Shown here: piece by piece, positions 8,238-17,559 of the stretch
Numbering within the stretch: the stretch's first letter is position 1
Layout: every line of letters begins with the position of its first letter
Origin: Fibrella rubiginis
GTDB lineage: Bacteria; Bacteroidota; Bacteroidia; Cytophagales; Spirosomataceae
Direction of reading: 5' to 3'
Assembly: GCF_017353185.1 (NCBI RefSeq)
Contig: NZ_JAFMYV010000015.1
Coordinates: forward strand, 62,001-126,000
Length of the DNA: 64,000 nucleotides
Made by a program: the position numbers and the translations under genes
The notes under the pieces: generated by a model
Told to the model about the DNA's origin: nothing
The model's database searches: none
Seen by the model: the letters and a program-made list of their open reading frames with translations, nothing else

Positions 8238-11200
8238 TCATTTACCACTACTTAGTTTGCCCGGTTTGGCATCGTCCAACTGTTTGATGAGTTCCTTTAC
8301 GGCCACGCCCAATTGCGTATTCTGGTCGGTGTAGCTTTCACCGATAGGGCGCGATACGGGTATGTCTACGGGGCGCGGGGCCAGTTCCATGTCCTTACCG
8401 GTGTTGTCGGTGATTTTGGAGAACGGCAGCCGGATCGACGAGCCGTCGATGAGTTGTGCCGCCGAGGTGAAGATGATCCAGCCCGCCGTGGGTTCGCCCA
8501 CTACCTTGCCCAGCTTCAGGGTCCGGTAGCCTTCCGTGAAATCTTCGGCGTCGGACAGTGAGTGCTGATTCGTTACCAGAATCGTGGGTGTTTCCAGCGC
8601 GCGCTGACCCAGCTGCGACCGGGCCGGGGCCGAGGGCAACCCCCGCGAGGTCATGGTGAGGTAACCTTTCCGGGCAAACACGTCGATGGCGTAGGGGTTC
8701 ACAAAACCGCCGTTGTTGTTGCGCACGTCGACCACGACGCCATCGCGGGCATGGTTGTCGGCATCCAGATCAATGTAAAGCTGATTCAGCGACTCCGCCG
8801 ACATGTCGAACATGTGCACGTAGCCGAGTCGGCCGCCGCTGGCTTTTTCGACGTACGCCCGCTGCTGTTCTACCCACTGTTTGTAGAGCAAGCCTTTTTC
8901 GGTAACCAGATTTACGGGCATCACGCTTACCTCGCGCGGGGGTGCCGAAGGGCCCGCTGCCACCATCAGGGTCGTTTGGCGGTTGATTTTGTTGTTCAGC
9001 AACTGCTCCAGATTGATCGTACCGTCGATGGTGGTGCCGTCTACGCCCAGCAGATAATCGCCGGGTTTGATCGTGCCGGGCAGCGCCGCCGGACCCAGTG
9101 TAACTACTTCGGTAATGAGCAATTTGCCGGTGTTTTCATACGTGATCCGGTCGAAACGCAGGCCCAGCCGCCCGGTTGTTACGTCGGCGGTACCGGCCGG
9201 TGCCGCCACACCGGAGTGCGACGCGTTTAGTTCGCCCACCATCAGGTTCAGCAGTCGACGAAGCTCGTCGGGCGTGCGGGCACCGGCCGCCAGTGGCTCA
9301 TACTGCGTGCGTATGGCGTTCCAGTCGGCACCGTGGAAGGCGGGGTCGTAGAAGCCTTTGTTCTGCACATCCCACGCCTGAGCGAACATCTGGAGTTTTT
9401 CAGCGGCGAAATCAACGTCAAGTTCAGCCGTGACGGCCAGGAGTTTTGGCTCCCGTTTTTCGAGAGAAACAGACTGAATCTTGCCCTGCTCCAGGTAGAA
9501 AACATCCTTGCCGTCGGCCGTAAACTGGGCGTTGCTTTTTTGTCCGGGCGTGGTAGTCAGTTGCCGGGCCACAGGGCGTTCGGCGCTGGTTTCGTCGAGC
9601 GAATACGTGTACAAATTCTGCCGACCCGCCACGGTAGCCACCAGTAACAGCGTTTTTCCGTCTTTGCTGATCGACTGCTGATCAACATCAACACCCACCG
9701 GCAACATACTCAACCGCTGCCGGATACCGTCGAAGGCAATGGTTGTGGCTGATTTTGATTTAGGCGAAGAAACCGCTGCTGTGTCGCGTGGGGCCTGTTT
9801 TTCGGGTGTTGCAGGGGTTGTGGTGGGCTTTAAATTCTTGGGCACCTCTTCGTTGAACAAGTCCCGAAACTGGTCTTCCCGGAATTTCGGCGCCTTGAGC
9901 ACCAGGTCTACGCGGGCAATCTGCGCTGTTTCGGTTCGCTGGTTGGTGCCAAACAGGATGTACTTGCCGTCCGGGCTCCAGTTTACGTTGCCGCCAAAGG
10001 TATTGGCCAAAAAGCTTACCGGTTTGCTGTCACCCCCGGCAGCAGGCACCACCCATACGTTACGGAACGTTTTGGTTCCATAAGCCAGAAACGCCAGCCA
10101 CTTGCCATCGGGCGACCACGTTACCGTGCCCGAACCCACAAACGGTGGCCGACCCAGATAGCCTTTGTAGAGCAGCCGGTCTTTTTTCGTGCTCAGTTCC
10201 ATCACCCGCAGTTCCTGCCCGTTGCGCATGTACGCCACCGAAAGCCCGTCGGGCGATACCACCGGTGAGCTGTCATCGAGGGGCGAGTCGGTGAGGCGGG
10301 TTTCGGCGTGGGTCGAAAAGTCGTACTGAAACAGGTTGGCCATGCCGTGGCGGGTACTGGAATAAATCAGGCTGCGACTGTTGGGGGTCCACGCCACCTG
10401 CGACTCCACCGCCGGGCTGTTGCTCACCCGAATGGCATCGCCGCCATCTTTGGCCGAGGCCGCAAATACCTCTCCATGAGCCGTAAACGCCACTTTTTTG
10501 CCATCGGGTGATACCACCAGATCTCGAAACTGGGTTGTCAGTTTCTGGTGGTCAACGGCCAGGCCCGCCGCCGCGCCTCGCAACCGGATGGCTACCGGCG
10601 CGGCCTGTTTGCCTGCCATGTCATACATCCAGATTCCAAAATCCCGCTCGAACACAATGGCTTTCCCGTTCGCACTCATCGACGGCCACAGCACCCGGCC
10701 GTTGGTGAAGTTGGTCAGCATAACGGGTTGACCCTTAAGCGGTTTCGACCAGAGGTTCTGGTTGCCGTTCCGGTCCGACATGTAGTAGAGCGTCTTGCCA
10801 TCGGCACTCCAAAGCGGCCAGAGTTCTTTGGCGCCACCTTCGGTAAGTCGCTCATAAGCAGGCTTGTCGCTCTTTTTAGTGCCAATGGCGCAGGTCCAGA
10901 TTTCGGTTTGGTCGAGGTGGCTGCTGCCTTTGCGCCACCATTGCGCGGCCGCAATACCCCGTGCCGAAAATGCCAGCGTGCTGCCGTCGGGGGAGGGCGT
11001 ACCGAAGAACTCGCTGGCATACCGGTCGGCGGTGACGGGCATGGGTGTGCCGCCACCCATGGCTACGCGATAAATATCATTCATGCCGGAGATGTCGCGG
11101 CTGGTCAGTTGAAAATACACCATCTTCCCATCGTGCGACCAGCCCGTCAGGCTCTCTGATCCATCATCGAACGTCAGGCGACGCAGGTCGCCCGTGGCGA

Positions 11201-11513
11201 GGGTGAGCAGGTAGATGTCGCCGTTGCCGGAACGGGTTGAGCCAAACGCCAGGTATTTGCCGTCGGGCGAGTACAGCGGACGCGATTCGTTGTCGGCATG
11301 GGCCACCAGCAACCGGGCTTCACCCCCGGCGGCGGACACGGTCCAGATATCGCCCCCGGCCACAAACGCTATCTCACCCCCGTCGGGCGACAGGGCCGGT
11401 TCGGCAAACGCGTACCGGGGCGTGGGGGTTGTTGCCTGAGCTGATGCTGGTTTGTAGTTGCTTACAGAACAGGCAATCAGCGCAAGGAAAAATCGTGTGT
11501 ATAGTGTTTTCAT
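8238..11513 (-). CDS. Tricorn-like S41 protease with beta-propeller
   Basis: The 1091-residue protein has a signal peptide (to about ASA, residue 25) and then many PD40/TolB-type propeller repeats of the form LSPDGGEIAFVA, YSPDGKYLAFGS and WSPDGKWLAFLA (to about residue 540). A core region and a PDZ segment (about 800-890) follow, then an S41 catalytic domain. NQHSLSDAEDF holds the likely nucleophile pair Ser987-Asp988, as in tricorn. Tricorn degrades short peptides; in Bacteroidota the exported versions probably act in the periplasm. It stands alone, with fasciclin 2 upstream on the same strand. Confidence 0.88.
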   Translation of the reverse strand: MKTLYTRFFLALIACSVSNYKPASAQATTPTPRYAFAEPALSPDGGEIAFVAGGDIWTVSAAGGEARLLVAHADNESRPLYSPDGKYLAFGSTRSGNGDIYLLTLATGDLRRLTFDDGSESLTGWSHDGKMVYFQLTSRDISGMNDIYRVAMGGGTPMPVTADRYASEFFGTPSPDGSTLAFSARGIAAAQWWRKGSSHLDQTEIWTCAIGTKKSDKPAYERLTEGGAKELWPLWSADGKTLYYMSDRNGNQNLWSKPLKGQPVMLTNFTNGRVLWPSMSANGKAIVFERDFGIWMYDMAGKQAAPVAIRLRGAAAGLAVDHQKLTTQFRDLVVSPDGKKVAFTAHGEVFAASAKDGGDAIRVSNSPAVESQVAWTPNSRSLIYSSTRHGMANLFQYDFSTHAETRLTDSPLDDSSPVVSPDGLSVAYMRNGQELRVMELSTKKDRLLYKGYLGRPPFVGSGTVTWSPDGKWLAFLAYGTKTFRNVWVVPAAGGDSKPVSFLANTFGGNVNWSPDGKYILFGTNQRTETAQIARVDLVLKAPKFREDQFRDLFNEEVPKNLKPTTTPATPEKQAPRDTAAVSSPKSKSATTIAFDGIRQRLSMLPVGVDVDQQSISKDGKTLLLVATVAGRQNLYTYSLDETSAERPVARQLTTTPGQKSNAQFTADGKDVFYLEQGKIQSVSLEKREPKLLAVTAELDVDFAAEKLQMFAQAWDVQNKGFYDPAFHGADWNAIRTQYEPLAAGARTPDELRRLLNLMVGELNASHSGVAAPAGTADVTTGRLGLRFDRITYENTGKLLITEVVTLGPAALPGTIKPGDYLLGVDGTTIDGTINLEQLLNNKINRQTTLMVAAGPSAPPREVSVMPVNLVTEKGLLYKQWVEQQRAYVEKASGGRLGYVHMFDMSAESLNQLYIDLDADNHARDGVVVDVRNNNGGFVNPYAIDVFARKGYLTMTSRGLPSAPARSQLGQRALETPTILVTNQHSLSDAEDFTEGYRTLKLGKVVGEPTAGWIIFTSAAQLIDGSSIRLPFSKITDNTGKDMELAPRPVDIPVSRPIGESYTDQNTQLGVAVKELIKQLDDAKPGKLSSGK

Positions 11514-11603
11514 ACGTATAGAATCGATGCCGGTTGACGTCGGTTTATTGCTTGACGTTGTTGGCAGACAAAGGATCGGTTTGTATCAGGTTACTTTTGC
11601 CCA

Positions 11604-11652
11604 CAAAAAAACCACCGCCGCTTTCTGACTGGGCAGAAAAGCAGGCGGTGGC
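11604..11652 (-). terminator. Terminator of the second fasciclin gene
   Basis: ACCACCGCC at 11611-11619 pairs with GGCGGTGG at 11644-11651. On the minus strand the stem is followed by an uninterrupted T-run (A-run at 11605-11611), 29 bp past the fasciclin stop codon. Confidence 0.8.
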
Positions 11653-11680
11653 GTTACGGGTCGGGGTACAGAATCGGGAC

Positions 11681-12235
11681 TCACTTGGGCATTAACACAC
11701 TGTCTACGGCATGAACCATACCGTTGGTAGCCTGGATATCGGCGGTAGTAACCATCGCCGAACCGCCTTTGGCGTCGGTCAGCATGACGGAGTTACCCTG
11801 TTTGCGTACCGTCAGCGTACCACCGCCCACGGTTTTCAGCGTTTGACCATCCTTTAAATCGGCCGCCGAAAAACTGCCCGACACCACATGGTTTGCCAGA
11901 ATAGCGGCGAGTTTGTCTTTGCTGGCTGGTGCCGTCAGTGTTTCCAGCGTACCGGTGGGTAGTTTGGCAAACGCGTCGTTCGACGGGGCAAATACCGTGT
12001 AAGGGCCCTGTTCCTTGGCCTTGTCGGCTAATCCAGAGGCTGTTAGCGCCGATTGCAGCGTTGAAAAATCAGTGGCACCGGCCAGGCTACCCGCCAGGTC
12101 TTTGTTCGTCGCCTTGGCGCTCAACGACTTACTAGCAGCACCTGCTGATTGCCTGATGGTGTCTGTTTGGGCATGGGCGCCACCTGCCACCGCCAGAAAA
12201 GCCAGCAGGAGAATAGGCTTTAGTTTCTTTTTCAT
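11681..12235 (-). CDS. Secreted fasciclin (FAS1) domain protein 2
   Basis: The 184-residue protein has a signal peptide (residues 1-22, cut after GGAHA), a short linker of about 25 residues and one FAS1 domain with signatures YTVFAPSNDAFAKLP and VHAVDSVLMPK. It is a paralogue of the protein at 3361-3966 with a shorter linker. Segments such as DAKGGSAMVTTADIQATNG are identical in both. It probably contributes to cell-surface or matrix adhesion. It has its own terminator. Confidence 0.92.
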   Translation of the reverse strand: MKKKLKPILLLAFLAVAGGAHAQTDTIRQSAGAASKSLSAKATNKDLAGSLAGATDFSTLQSALTASGLADKAKEQGPYTVFAPSNDAFAKLPTGTLETLTAPASKDKLAAILANHVVSGSFSAADLKDGQTLKTVGGGTLTVRKQGNSVMLTDAKGGSAMVTTADIQATNGMVHAVDSVLMPK

Positions 12236-12323
12236 CGGAGAAGTAGTTTAATCCTATCAACAATATCGTCTTATCCTAAAAACAGCCTTCCCGCTTTTAA
12301 AGTATACCGCTAAATAAGTGGAG

Positions 12324-12412
12324 GCTGGACGCTGGATGCCGGATATTGGATGCTGGACATTGGTGATCTGGTCCAGTGTCCAACATCCAGTGTCCAGTAT
12401 CCAGCGTCCAAT
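12324..12412. repeat. Gene-border hairpin, TGGACRCTGGAT words
   Basis: Arms of about 39 bp (12325-12363 and 12373-12411) pair with about seven mismatches around a short loop. Each arm is built from repeated words of the type TGGACGCTGGAT and TGGACACTGGAT. It lies 68 bp before the proposed dprA start. An open frame running through it is a by-product of the repeat, not gene sequence. Confidence 0.85.
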
Positions 12413-12479
12413 TCTTTTAGCAATTCAGGGTGGAAATGCATATGATTGTGGCTCAGGATTTTCCACCGTAACATCACTC

Positions 12480-13598
12480 GTGCCTACCTATAACGTTCAT
12501 CAGATTGCGCTCTCGCTGGTACCCGGCGTGGGCGGCGTACTCATCCGGCAACTCATTAGTTACGGCGGCTCAGCCGAAGCCATATTGGCCATGCCTCCGG
12601 CCCGGCTGATGAAAATTCCCGGCATCGGCGAAGTCACGGCCCGCGCCATCCGTCAGCCAAACCTGCTCCCCGACGCAGAGAAGGCCGTTCGGCTGCTCGA
12701 AAAAACGGGTACGTCGGTCCTGTTCTATACCGACGCAAACTACCCTACCCGCCTCAAAACGCTTTACGACGCCCCGGCCCTGCTCTATAAATTGGGTAAC
12801 GCCGACCTGAACGCCACGCGCACCCTGGCCCTGGTGGGTACCCGGCAGGCCACCGACTATGGCCGACGGATTACGGAAGAGATTGTGCAGACGATGCAGC
12901 CCTACGGCGTCTCCATCATCAGCGGCCTGGCCTATGGCATCGACATTGCTGCTCACCGCGCGAGCCTCGCAGCGGGCTTGCCTACGGTAGGAGTCATGGC
13001 CAGTGGCATCGACATCATCTACCCGTCTGCTCACGCCCGCACCGCCCACGACATGCAGGAACTGGGCGCGCTGCTCACCGAACACCTGCCCGGTGTGAAA
13101 CCCGACCCGCGCTTTTTCCCCGCCCGCAACCGCATCATCGCGGGCCTCAGTGACGCCGTGGTGATTGTTGAAGCCGCCGCCAAAGGGGGCGCACTAATCA
13201 CCGCCGAATACGCCAACAATTATAATCGGGAGGTGTTTGCCGTACCGGGGCAGGTGACGCAGCAGTTTTCGGCGGGCTGCAACAAGCTCCTCCGCGAAAA
13301 CAAAGCCCAGATCTATACCAGCCCAGCCGACCTGATCGAAACCCTAAACTGGGATGTGGACCCCGCCAAGCAGGTTGCTGCTAAATCGTCGGCCTCTGCG
13401 CCCCTACCGCTTGATTTCACAACCCAGGAAACACAGGTGGTGTCGTTGCTTCGCCAAAACCCCGCTATCCACGTCGACGAGCTAAGCTGGCAATCGCAGA
13501 TTCCGATGGGGCAACTGGCCTCGCTACTTCTCAGCCTCGAATTCCGCGGTTATGTCCGCACCCTGCCGGGCAAGCGGTATGAGGTGGTGTATGTGTAG
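12480..13598 (+). CDS. dprA: DNA-processing protein DprA
   Basis: DprA loads RecA on incoming single-stranded DNA during natural transformation. The product of about 372 residues opens with a helix-hairpin-helix-like region (SLVPGVGGVL, KIPGIGEVTARAI), followed by the Rossmann domain with VGTRQATDYGRR, ISGLAYGIDIAAH, VMASGIDIIYP and FPARNRIIAGLSDAVVIVEA. It ends in a winged-helix DML1-like segment. No ATG fits the family start; GTG at 12480 (V-PTYNVHQIALSLVPG) is the best candidate. A longer GTG start at 12318 would run through the word-repeat hairpin and is rejected. Confidence 0.93.
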   Translation: MPTYNVHQIALSLVPGVGGVLIRQLISYGGSAEAILAMPPARLMKIPGIGEVTARAIRQPNLLPDAEKAVRLLEKTGTSVLFYTDANYPTRLKTLYDAPALLYKLGNADLNATRTLALVGTRQATDYGRRITEEIVQTMQPYGVSIISGLAYGIDIAAHRASLAAGLPTVGVMASGIDIIYPSAHARTAHDMQELGALLTEHLPGVKPDPRFFPARNRIIAGLSDAVVIVEAAAKGGALITAEYANNYNREVFAVPGQVTQQFSAGCNKLLRENKAQIYTSPADLIETLNWDVDPAKQVAAKSSASAPLPLDFTTQETQVVSLLRQNPAIHVDELSWQSQIPMGQLASLLLSLEFRGYVRTLPGKRYEVVYV

Positions 13599-13602
13599 GG
13601 GT

Positions 13603-14181
13603 TTACAACTCTTCCTCTACCTCGATCCCCTCGTAAATGGCTATCATCGAAAGCGTTACGTTAATGTTGTTCAACGGGATCTGCGTGTTTATCCCTTCGT
13701 AAAGCCGGTACGCCCAGAAGTCGGCTGAGCGTTCGTAGACTTCCACTTTGTATGCATCCTGATGAACCAGCAGGTAGTATTGAAGGGAAGGAATTTTAAA
13801 GTAGTGCAACCGCTTTTTATGATCATCGTCGGCCCCCGTCGAATCTGATAATACTTCGATTAGGAGGCAGGGGCTTGTCACGTAAATGCCCTGATCATCT
13901 TTCAAATCGTCCGGTTCGCAGGTGTAAACCACGTCGGGGTAAACATACTTCTCGCTGGCAGGTAGCCTCATTCGTACGTTCTCGGAAAAGACTTGACAGC
14001 CATTTTTGCGGGTGAATGCACGAAGACTAAACGTGGTATTTTGCACTAATACATTATGGCGTTTGGTGGCCCCGGCCATGGCGACAACGTCACCATTCCA
14101 AAATTCATAGCGAATACCTTCTGCGCGTTCCAGTGCGAGATATTCATCAAACGTGTATTTCTTTTTCGGAATGGCTATCAT
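13603..14181 (-). CDS. Uma2-family (DUF820) PD-(D/E)XK protein
   Basis: The 192-residue product has the hallmarks of the Uma2 restriction-endonuclease-like fold: TFDEYLALE near the N-terminus, YEFWNGDVVAMAG, then VYPDVVYTC (catalytic Asp) and LLIEVLSDST (E-V core strand) with YYLLVHQDAYKVEVY behind it. Family members occur in many copies in Cyanobacteria and Bacteroidota and their biological role is unclear. It lies 50 bp downstream of the SirB1-type gene on the same strand and its stop is 4 bp from that of dprA. Confidence 0.88.
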   Translation of the reverse strand: MIAIPKKKYTFDEYLALERAEGIRYEFWNGDVVAMAGATKRHNVLVQNTTFSLRAFTRKNGCQVFSENVRMRLPASEKYVYPDVVYTCEPDDLKDDQGIYVTSPCLLIEVLSDSTGADDDHKKRLHYFKIPSLQYYLLVHQDAYKVEVYERSADFWAYRLYEGINTQIPLNNINVTLSMIAIYEGIEVEEEL

Positions 14182-14231
14182 CTTATTTTTTCGTTTGCGT
14201 CAGCAGCATGCAGAGGACTTTCCAGACTACC

Positions 14232-15107
14232 TTACCGCTGCGTATAATCCGACAAAGGCATAGAATCGGCGTCTTCGTTGAGGGCGTCGAGCATGCGTTC
14301 TACTTCCTGCATGCGCACTTTGTCGCCGTTGCGGTCAAATGAGAGCATCAGGTTGCGCAGGGTACGGCGGATGATGTCGACGTTGGAACAGGGCTGGTAG
14401 AAGATAGGAGCCGGTTTCAGGTTCAGCTGGGCAATGTAATGGTCGATGTCTTTGGTTGAAAACACCAGGCCCCTGTTAAACACATTGATATAAAACTGTA
14501 CACCCGTGGGGGCCTTGTAGGTCAGCACAAACAGGTTGGGCAGGTTGACCCCATAGATGGGCAGACCCAGTTTCTGAGCAATCATCATGTAGATCAGGCA
14601 GAGCGAAATGGTGTTGCCTTTCCGCGTTTCCAGCACCTGATTGATCATCGAGTTGGCCGGCGAATGGAAGTTTTTGGTGTTGGGCGAAAACTTCATTTCG
14701 TTATAAAACACGTTGTTCAGCCCCTTCACCTGATCGGCCGGATGCACATCGGTGCGTACCACGAGCCAGGCATCATAATAAAGCTGCTCCAGGCTTTGCC
14801 GAAGTTTATCGAGCGACAAATCAGGGTATTGGTAAGTGGCCACGATCCAAAGACCTTCCAGCAGATCCATACCGCCGGTTTCTTTCCAGGTCAGCAGCCG
14901 TTCCAGTACGGTGGTGTATTGCAGGTCGTGAATCAGTTCTTCAATACGCTTTTGCAAAAAGGGATTAAAATTAGTTTCCCACTCGGTTTCCAGAAACGGA
15001 ATAGCCGAGTTGCCAAGCTGGCGAATACGGCCTTCCACATGTTGGGTCACTTCCTGATCGTCATCGTCGAGCAGTGAGACGAGGGCTTTTATTTCGTTGT
15101 CGTTCAT
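14232..15107 (-). CDS. SirB1-type transglutaminase-like protein
   Basis: The protein of about 291 residues opens with HEAT-like helical sequence (MNDNEIKALVSLLDDDD). It then carries the Transglut_core2/SirB1 signature: FYNEMKF, a motif around VLETRKGNTISLCLIYMMIA, and LGLPIYGVNLPNLFVL. Family members resemble transglutaminase-fold proteases, but many are not catalytic, and the usual Cys-His-Asp set is not obvious here. The ATG at 15107 is preferred over a start five codons upstream because it matches the family N-terminus. It is divergent from galE. Confidence 0.8.
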   Translation of the reverse strand: MNDNEIKALVSLLDDDDQEVTQHVEGRIRQLGNSAIPFLETEWETNFNPFLQKRIEELIHDLQYTTVLERLLTWKETGGMDLLEGLWIVATYQYPDLSLDKLRQSLEQLYYDAWLVVRTDVHPADQVKGLNNVFYNEMKFSPNTKNFHSPANSMINQVLETRKGNTISLCLIYMMIAQKLGLPIYGVNLPNLFVLTYKAPTGVQFYINVFNRGLVFSTKDIDHYIAQLNLKPAPIFYQPCSNVDIIRRTLRNLMLSFDRNGDKVRMQEVERMLDALNEDADSMPLSDYTQR

Positions 15108-15173
15108 TCGTATTGCGCACAAGGTGAGAAGGCCTTACACGAAATTAAGGTTTTCCAATCGTTGCGTTTTGGT

Positions 15174-15181
15174 TAGTTTTG
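15174..15181 (+). promoter_or_regulatory. Bacteroidota-type -7 box upstream of galE
   Basis: TAGTTTTG matches the TAnnTTTG -7 consensus, with a T-rich -33 region (TTTT at 15151) about 19 bases before it. It predicts a transcript starting near 15188, which supports the TTG start of galE at 15238 and excludes the ATG at 15097. Confidence 0.5.
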
Positions 15182-15237
15182 CCCCACTTTTCGAGGCCTG
15201 CCCGTTGCAAGTAACAACAGAAAATTACAAAAACGAT

Positions 15238-16287
15238 TTGGATTCCCAAGCCACTACCATCCCTAAAATTATCGTAACCGGCGGAGCCGGATTCATCGGG
15301 TCACACACTGCGGTGGCCCTTGTCGAAGCCGGTTTTGAGCCGATTATCGTCGATAATTTTTCCAACTCCGAGCAATCGGTACTCAACGGACTGAAAACCA
15401 TTGTGGGTCGCGAACTGACTACCTACCAAATTGATTGCAACGACCGTGCGGCTATGACGCAGGTGTTCGAGCAGCAGCAGGTAGCGGGCGTTATCCACTT
15501 TGCGGCCTCCAAAGCCGTGGGTGAATCGGTTGAAAAGCCGCTGATGTATTACCGCAATAACCTCGATACATTGATGTTACTGCTGGAGTTGATGCCGCAG
15601 TACAACGTACCCAGCCTGGTGTTTTCGTCGTCATGCACGGTGTACGGTCAACCCGAAAAACTGCCCGTGACGGAACAAACGCCCCGCCTGCCTGCTATGT
15701 CGCCCTACGGCAATACAAAAGCTATTGGCGAAGATATAATCCGGGATGCGGTTACGGCGAAAATGCCCGTTAAGGCCATTGCCCTACGGTATTTCAACCC
15801 CATTGGCGCACACCCGTCGGCGCTTATTGGTGAACTGCCGCGGGGTGTGCCCGCCAATTTGGTGCCTTACCTGCTTCAGGTAGCCGCCGGGCAACGCGCT
15901 AGCCTTACCATCCACGGCAACGACTACAACACGCCCGACGGTACGGCCATCCGCGACTATATCCACGTGATGGACCTGGCCGAAGCCCACGTCAGTGCCC
16001 TGCAACTGCTGGGTCGCCGTACCGAATCGTCGGTTTATGACATTTTCAACATTGGCACGGGCCGGGGTGCGTCGGTGCTGGAACTGATCAACACCTTTGA
16101 ATCCGTGACGGGCATAAACCTGCCGTATACCCTCGGTCCACGCCGGGCGGGCGACATTGAGCAGATCTATGCTGATGTTGCCAAAGCAGCTACCGGACTA
16201 GGTTTCACCACCAAACGTACCCTCGCCGAAGCCCTCACCGACGCCTGGCGCTGGCAGCAAAAAATCAGTTCAACGTCTAAAGTCTAA
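15238..16287 (+). CDS. galE: UDP-glucose 4-epimerase
   Basis: GalE interconverts UDP-glucose and UDP-galactose with bound NAD. The product of about 349 residues shows the Rossmann motif GGAGFIGSHTA, FAASKAVGES, the SSSCTVYG catalytic Ser region, and the Tyr-Lys pair in SPYGNTKAIGE, then RYFNPIGAH and DYIHVMDLA. No ATG suits the family start; TTG at 15238 leads after nine codons into KIIVTGGAGF. The last codons and stop lie inside the left arm of a hairpin. It heads a nucleotide-sugar block with rfbB and rfbA. Confidence 0.93.
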   Translation: MDSQATTIPKIIVTGGAGFIGSHTAVALVEAGFEPIIVDNFSNSEQSVLNGLKTIVGRELTTYQIDCNDRAAMTQVFEQQQVAGVIHFAASKAVGESVEKPLMYYRNNLDTLMLLLELMPQYNVPSLVFSSSCTVYGQPEKLPVTEQTPRLPAMSPYGNTKAIGEDIIRDAVTAKMPVKAIALRYFNPIGAHPSALIGELPRGVPANLVPYLLQVAAGQRASLTIHGNDYNTPDGTAIRDYIHVMDLAEAHVSALQLLGRRTESSVYDIFNIGTGRGASVLELINTFESVTGINLPYTLGPRRAGDIEQIYADVAKAATGLGFTTKRTLAEALTDAWRWQQKISSTSKV

Positions 16288-16358
16288 GGTTAAAGGTTGC
16301 TTCGTGCGTTACAGTAGGGCGCGAAGCAACCTTTAACCTTAGACTTCAGACGTTGAAC
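16268..16358. repeat. Gene-border hairpin, GTCTAAGG words + GTTGCTTCG core
   Basis: Arms at 16268-16305 and 16321-16358 (38 bp) pair with one internal mismatch plus the last, loop-side pair. The outer part is GTTCAACGTCTAAAGTCTAA-like and the inner core is GTTGCTTCG/CGAAGCAAC. The left arm encodes the last codons and stop of galE. The right arm ends 8 bp before rfbB. Confidence 0.93.
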
Positions 16359-16366
16359 AGCAAGCT

Positions 16367-17431
16367 ATGAAAACAATCATCATAACCGGCGGGGCCGGGT
16401 TTATTGGGTCGCATGTGGTGCGGCTGTTTGTGAATAAGTACCCCGACTACCGTATCGTCAACCTTGACGCGCTCACCTACGCGGGTAACCTGGCCAACCT
16501 GAGCGACATCGAGAATGCGCCCAACTATATGTTTGTGCGCGGCGACATCACCGATGCGGCTTTTTTGACCGATTTGTTTGCTCAATACCAGCCTGACGGG
16601 GTTATTCACCTGGCTGCCGAGAGCCACGTAGACCGGTCTATCACCGACCCCATGTCGTTTGTGATGACCAACGTGGTGGGTACCGTCAACCTGCTCAATG
16701 CCGCTAAAGCCTGCTGGCAGGCCAACGCTGGCGGTTTCGAGGGAAAGCGGTTCTACCATGTCTCAACGGATGAGGTGTATGGTTCGCTGCATAACGACAA
16801 CGAGTTCTTCACGGAAGAGACTGCCTACGACCCACAGTCGCCGTACTCGGCGTCGAAAGCAGCGTCAGATCACTTCGTGCGGGCTTATGGCAACACCTAC
16901 AAACTGCCGGTGGTGCTGAGCAACTGCTCGAACAACTACGGCCCGAATCACTTTCCCGAAAAGCTGATTCCGCTTATGATTCACAACATCCAGACCAACA
17001 AGCCCCTGCCCGTTTACGGCAAAGGCGAGAACGTCCGCGACTGGCTGTATGTAGTGGATCACGCCCGCGCCATCGACGTCATTTTCCATAACGGCCGGCT
17101 GGGTGAGACGTATAATATTGGTGGCTTCAACGAGTGGAAAAACATCGACCTTGTGCACCTGTTGTGCCGCATTATGGACCAGAAGCTTGGTCGGCCCGAA
17201 GGCACCTCGGCTCAACTGATCACCTATGTCACCGACCGCGCCGGCCACGACCTGCGTTACGCCATCGACGCGCACAAGATTATGAACGAACTCGGCTGGC
17301 AGCCTTCGCTCCAGTTTGAAGAGGGACTCGCCAAAACCGTCGACTGGTTTCTGGCCAACCAGGAGTGGCTCAACAACGTCACCTCAGGGGCGTATCAGGG
17401 GTATTACGAAGGCATGTACGCAAACAGGTAG
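16367..17431 (+). CDS. rfbB: dTDP-glucose 4,6-dehydratase
   Basis: The enzyme makes dTDP-4-keto-6-deoxyglucose, an intermediate for rhamnose and other deoxysugars of surface polysaccharides. The 354-residue product has the NAD motif GGAGFIGSHVV, LAAESHVDRSI, the catalytic STDEVYG segment, the Tyr-Lys pair in SPYSASKAASD, and NCSNNYGPNHFPEKLIPL, which are diagnostic of RmlB. The matching nucleotidyltransferase rfbA lies 583 bp downstream, separated by a hairpin and a four-helix-bundle gene. rfbC and rfbD are not in the window. Confidence 0.95.
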   Translation: MKTIIITGGAGFIGSHVVRLFVNKYPDYRIVNLDALTYAGNLANLSDIENAPNYMFVRGDITDAAFLTDLFAQYQPDGVIHLAAESHVDRSITDPMSFVMTNVVGTVNLLNAAKACWQANAGGFEGKRFYHVSTDEVYGSLHNDNEFFTEETAYDPQSPYSASKAASDHFVRAYGNTYKLPVVLSNCSNNYGPNHFPEKLIPLMIHNIQTNKPLPVYGKGENVRDWLYVVDHARAIDVIFHNGRLGETYNIGGFNEWKNIDLVHLLCRIMDQKLGRPEGTSAQLITYVTDRAGHDLRYAIDAHKIMNELGWQPSLQFEEGLAKTVDWFLANQEWLNNVTSGAYQGYYEGMYANR

Positions 17432-17432
17432 G

Positions 17433-17555
17433 TGTTTGGTTGTATACTTGTTTGTCGGTTAGTTTCGGTCCGGCGTCCCGGTTGCTCTGCTAGTCACAGT
17501 CAGCAACCGGGACGCCGGACCGAAACTAACCGACAAACAAGTATACAACCAAACA
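17433..17555. repeat. Perfect 54-bp gene-border hairpin
   Basis: Arms 17433-17486 and 17502-17555 are perfectly complementary over 54 bp around a 15-base loop. The left arm starts 1 bp after the rfbB stop and the right arm ends 4 bp before the next ATG. The outer words are of the TGTTTGGTTGTATACTTG type and the inner part is GC-rich (CCGGCGTCCCGGTTGCT). Confidence 0.97.
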
Positions 17556-17559
17556 ATTC

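Noticed and set aside
12318-12479. N-terminal extension of dprA from an upstream GTG
   Set aside because: The added residues are the translation of the word-repeat hairpin and match nothing in the DprA family.
15097-15237. Longer galE starting at an ATG at 15097
   Set aside because: A TAnnTTTG box at 15174 lies inside it, and the extra residues do not belong to the epimerase family.
17433-17555. Terminal inverted repeats of an insertion sequence
   Set aside because: The arms are separated by only 15 bases, no transposase is present, and no target-site duplication is seen.
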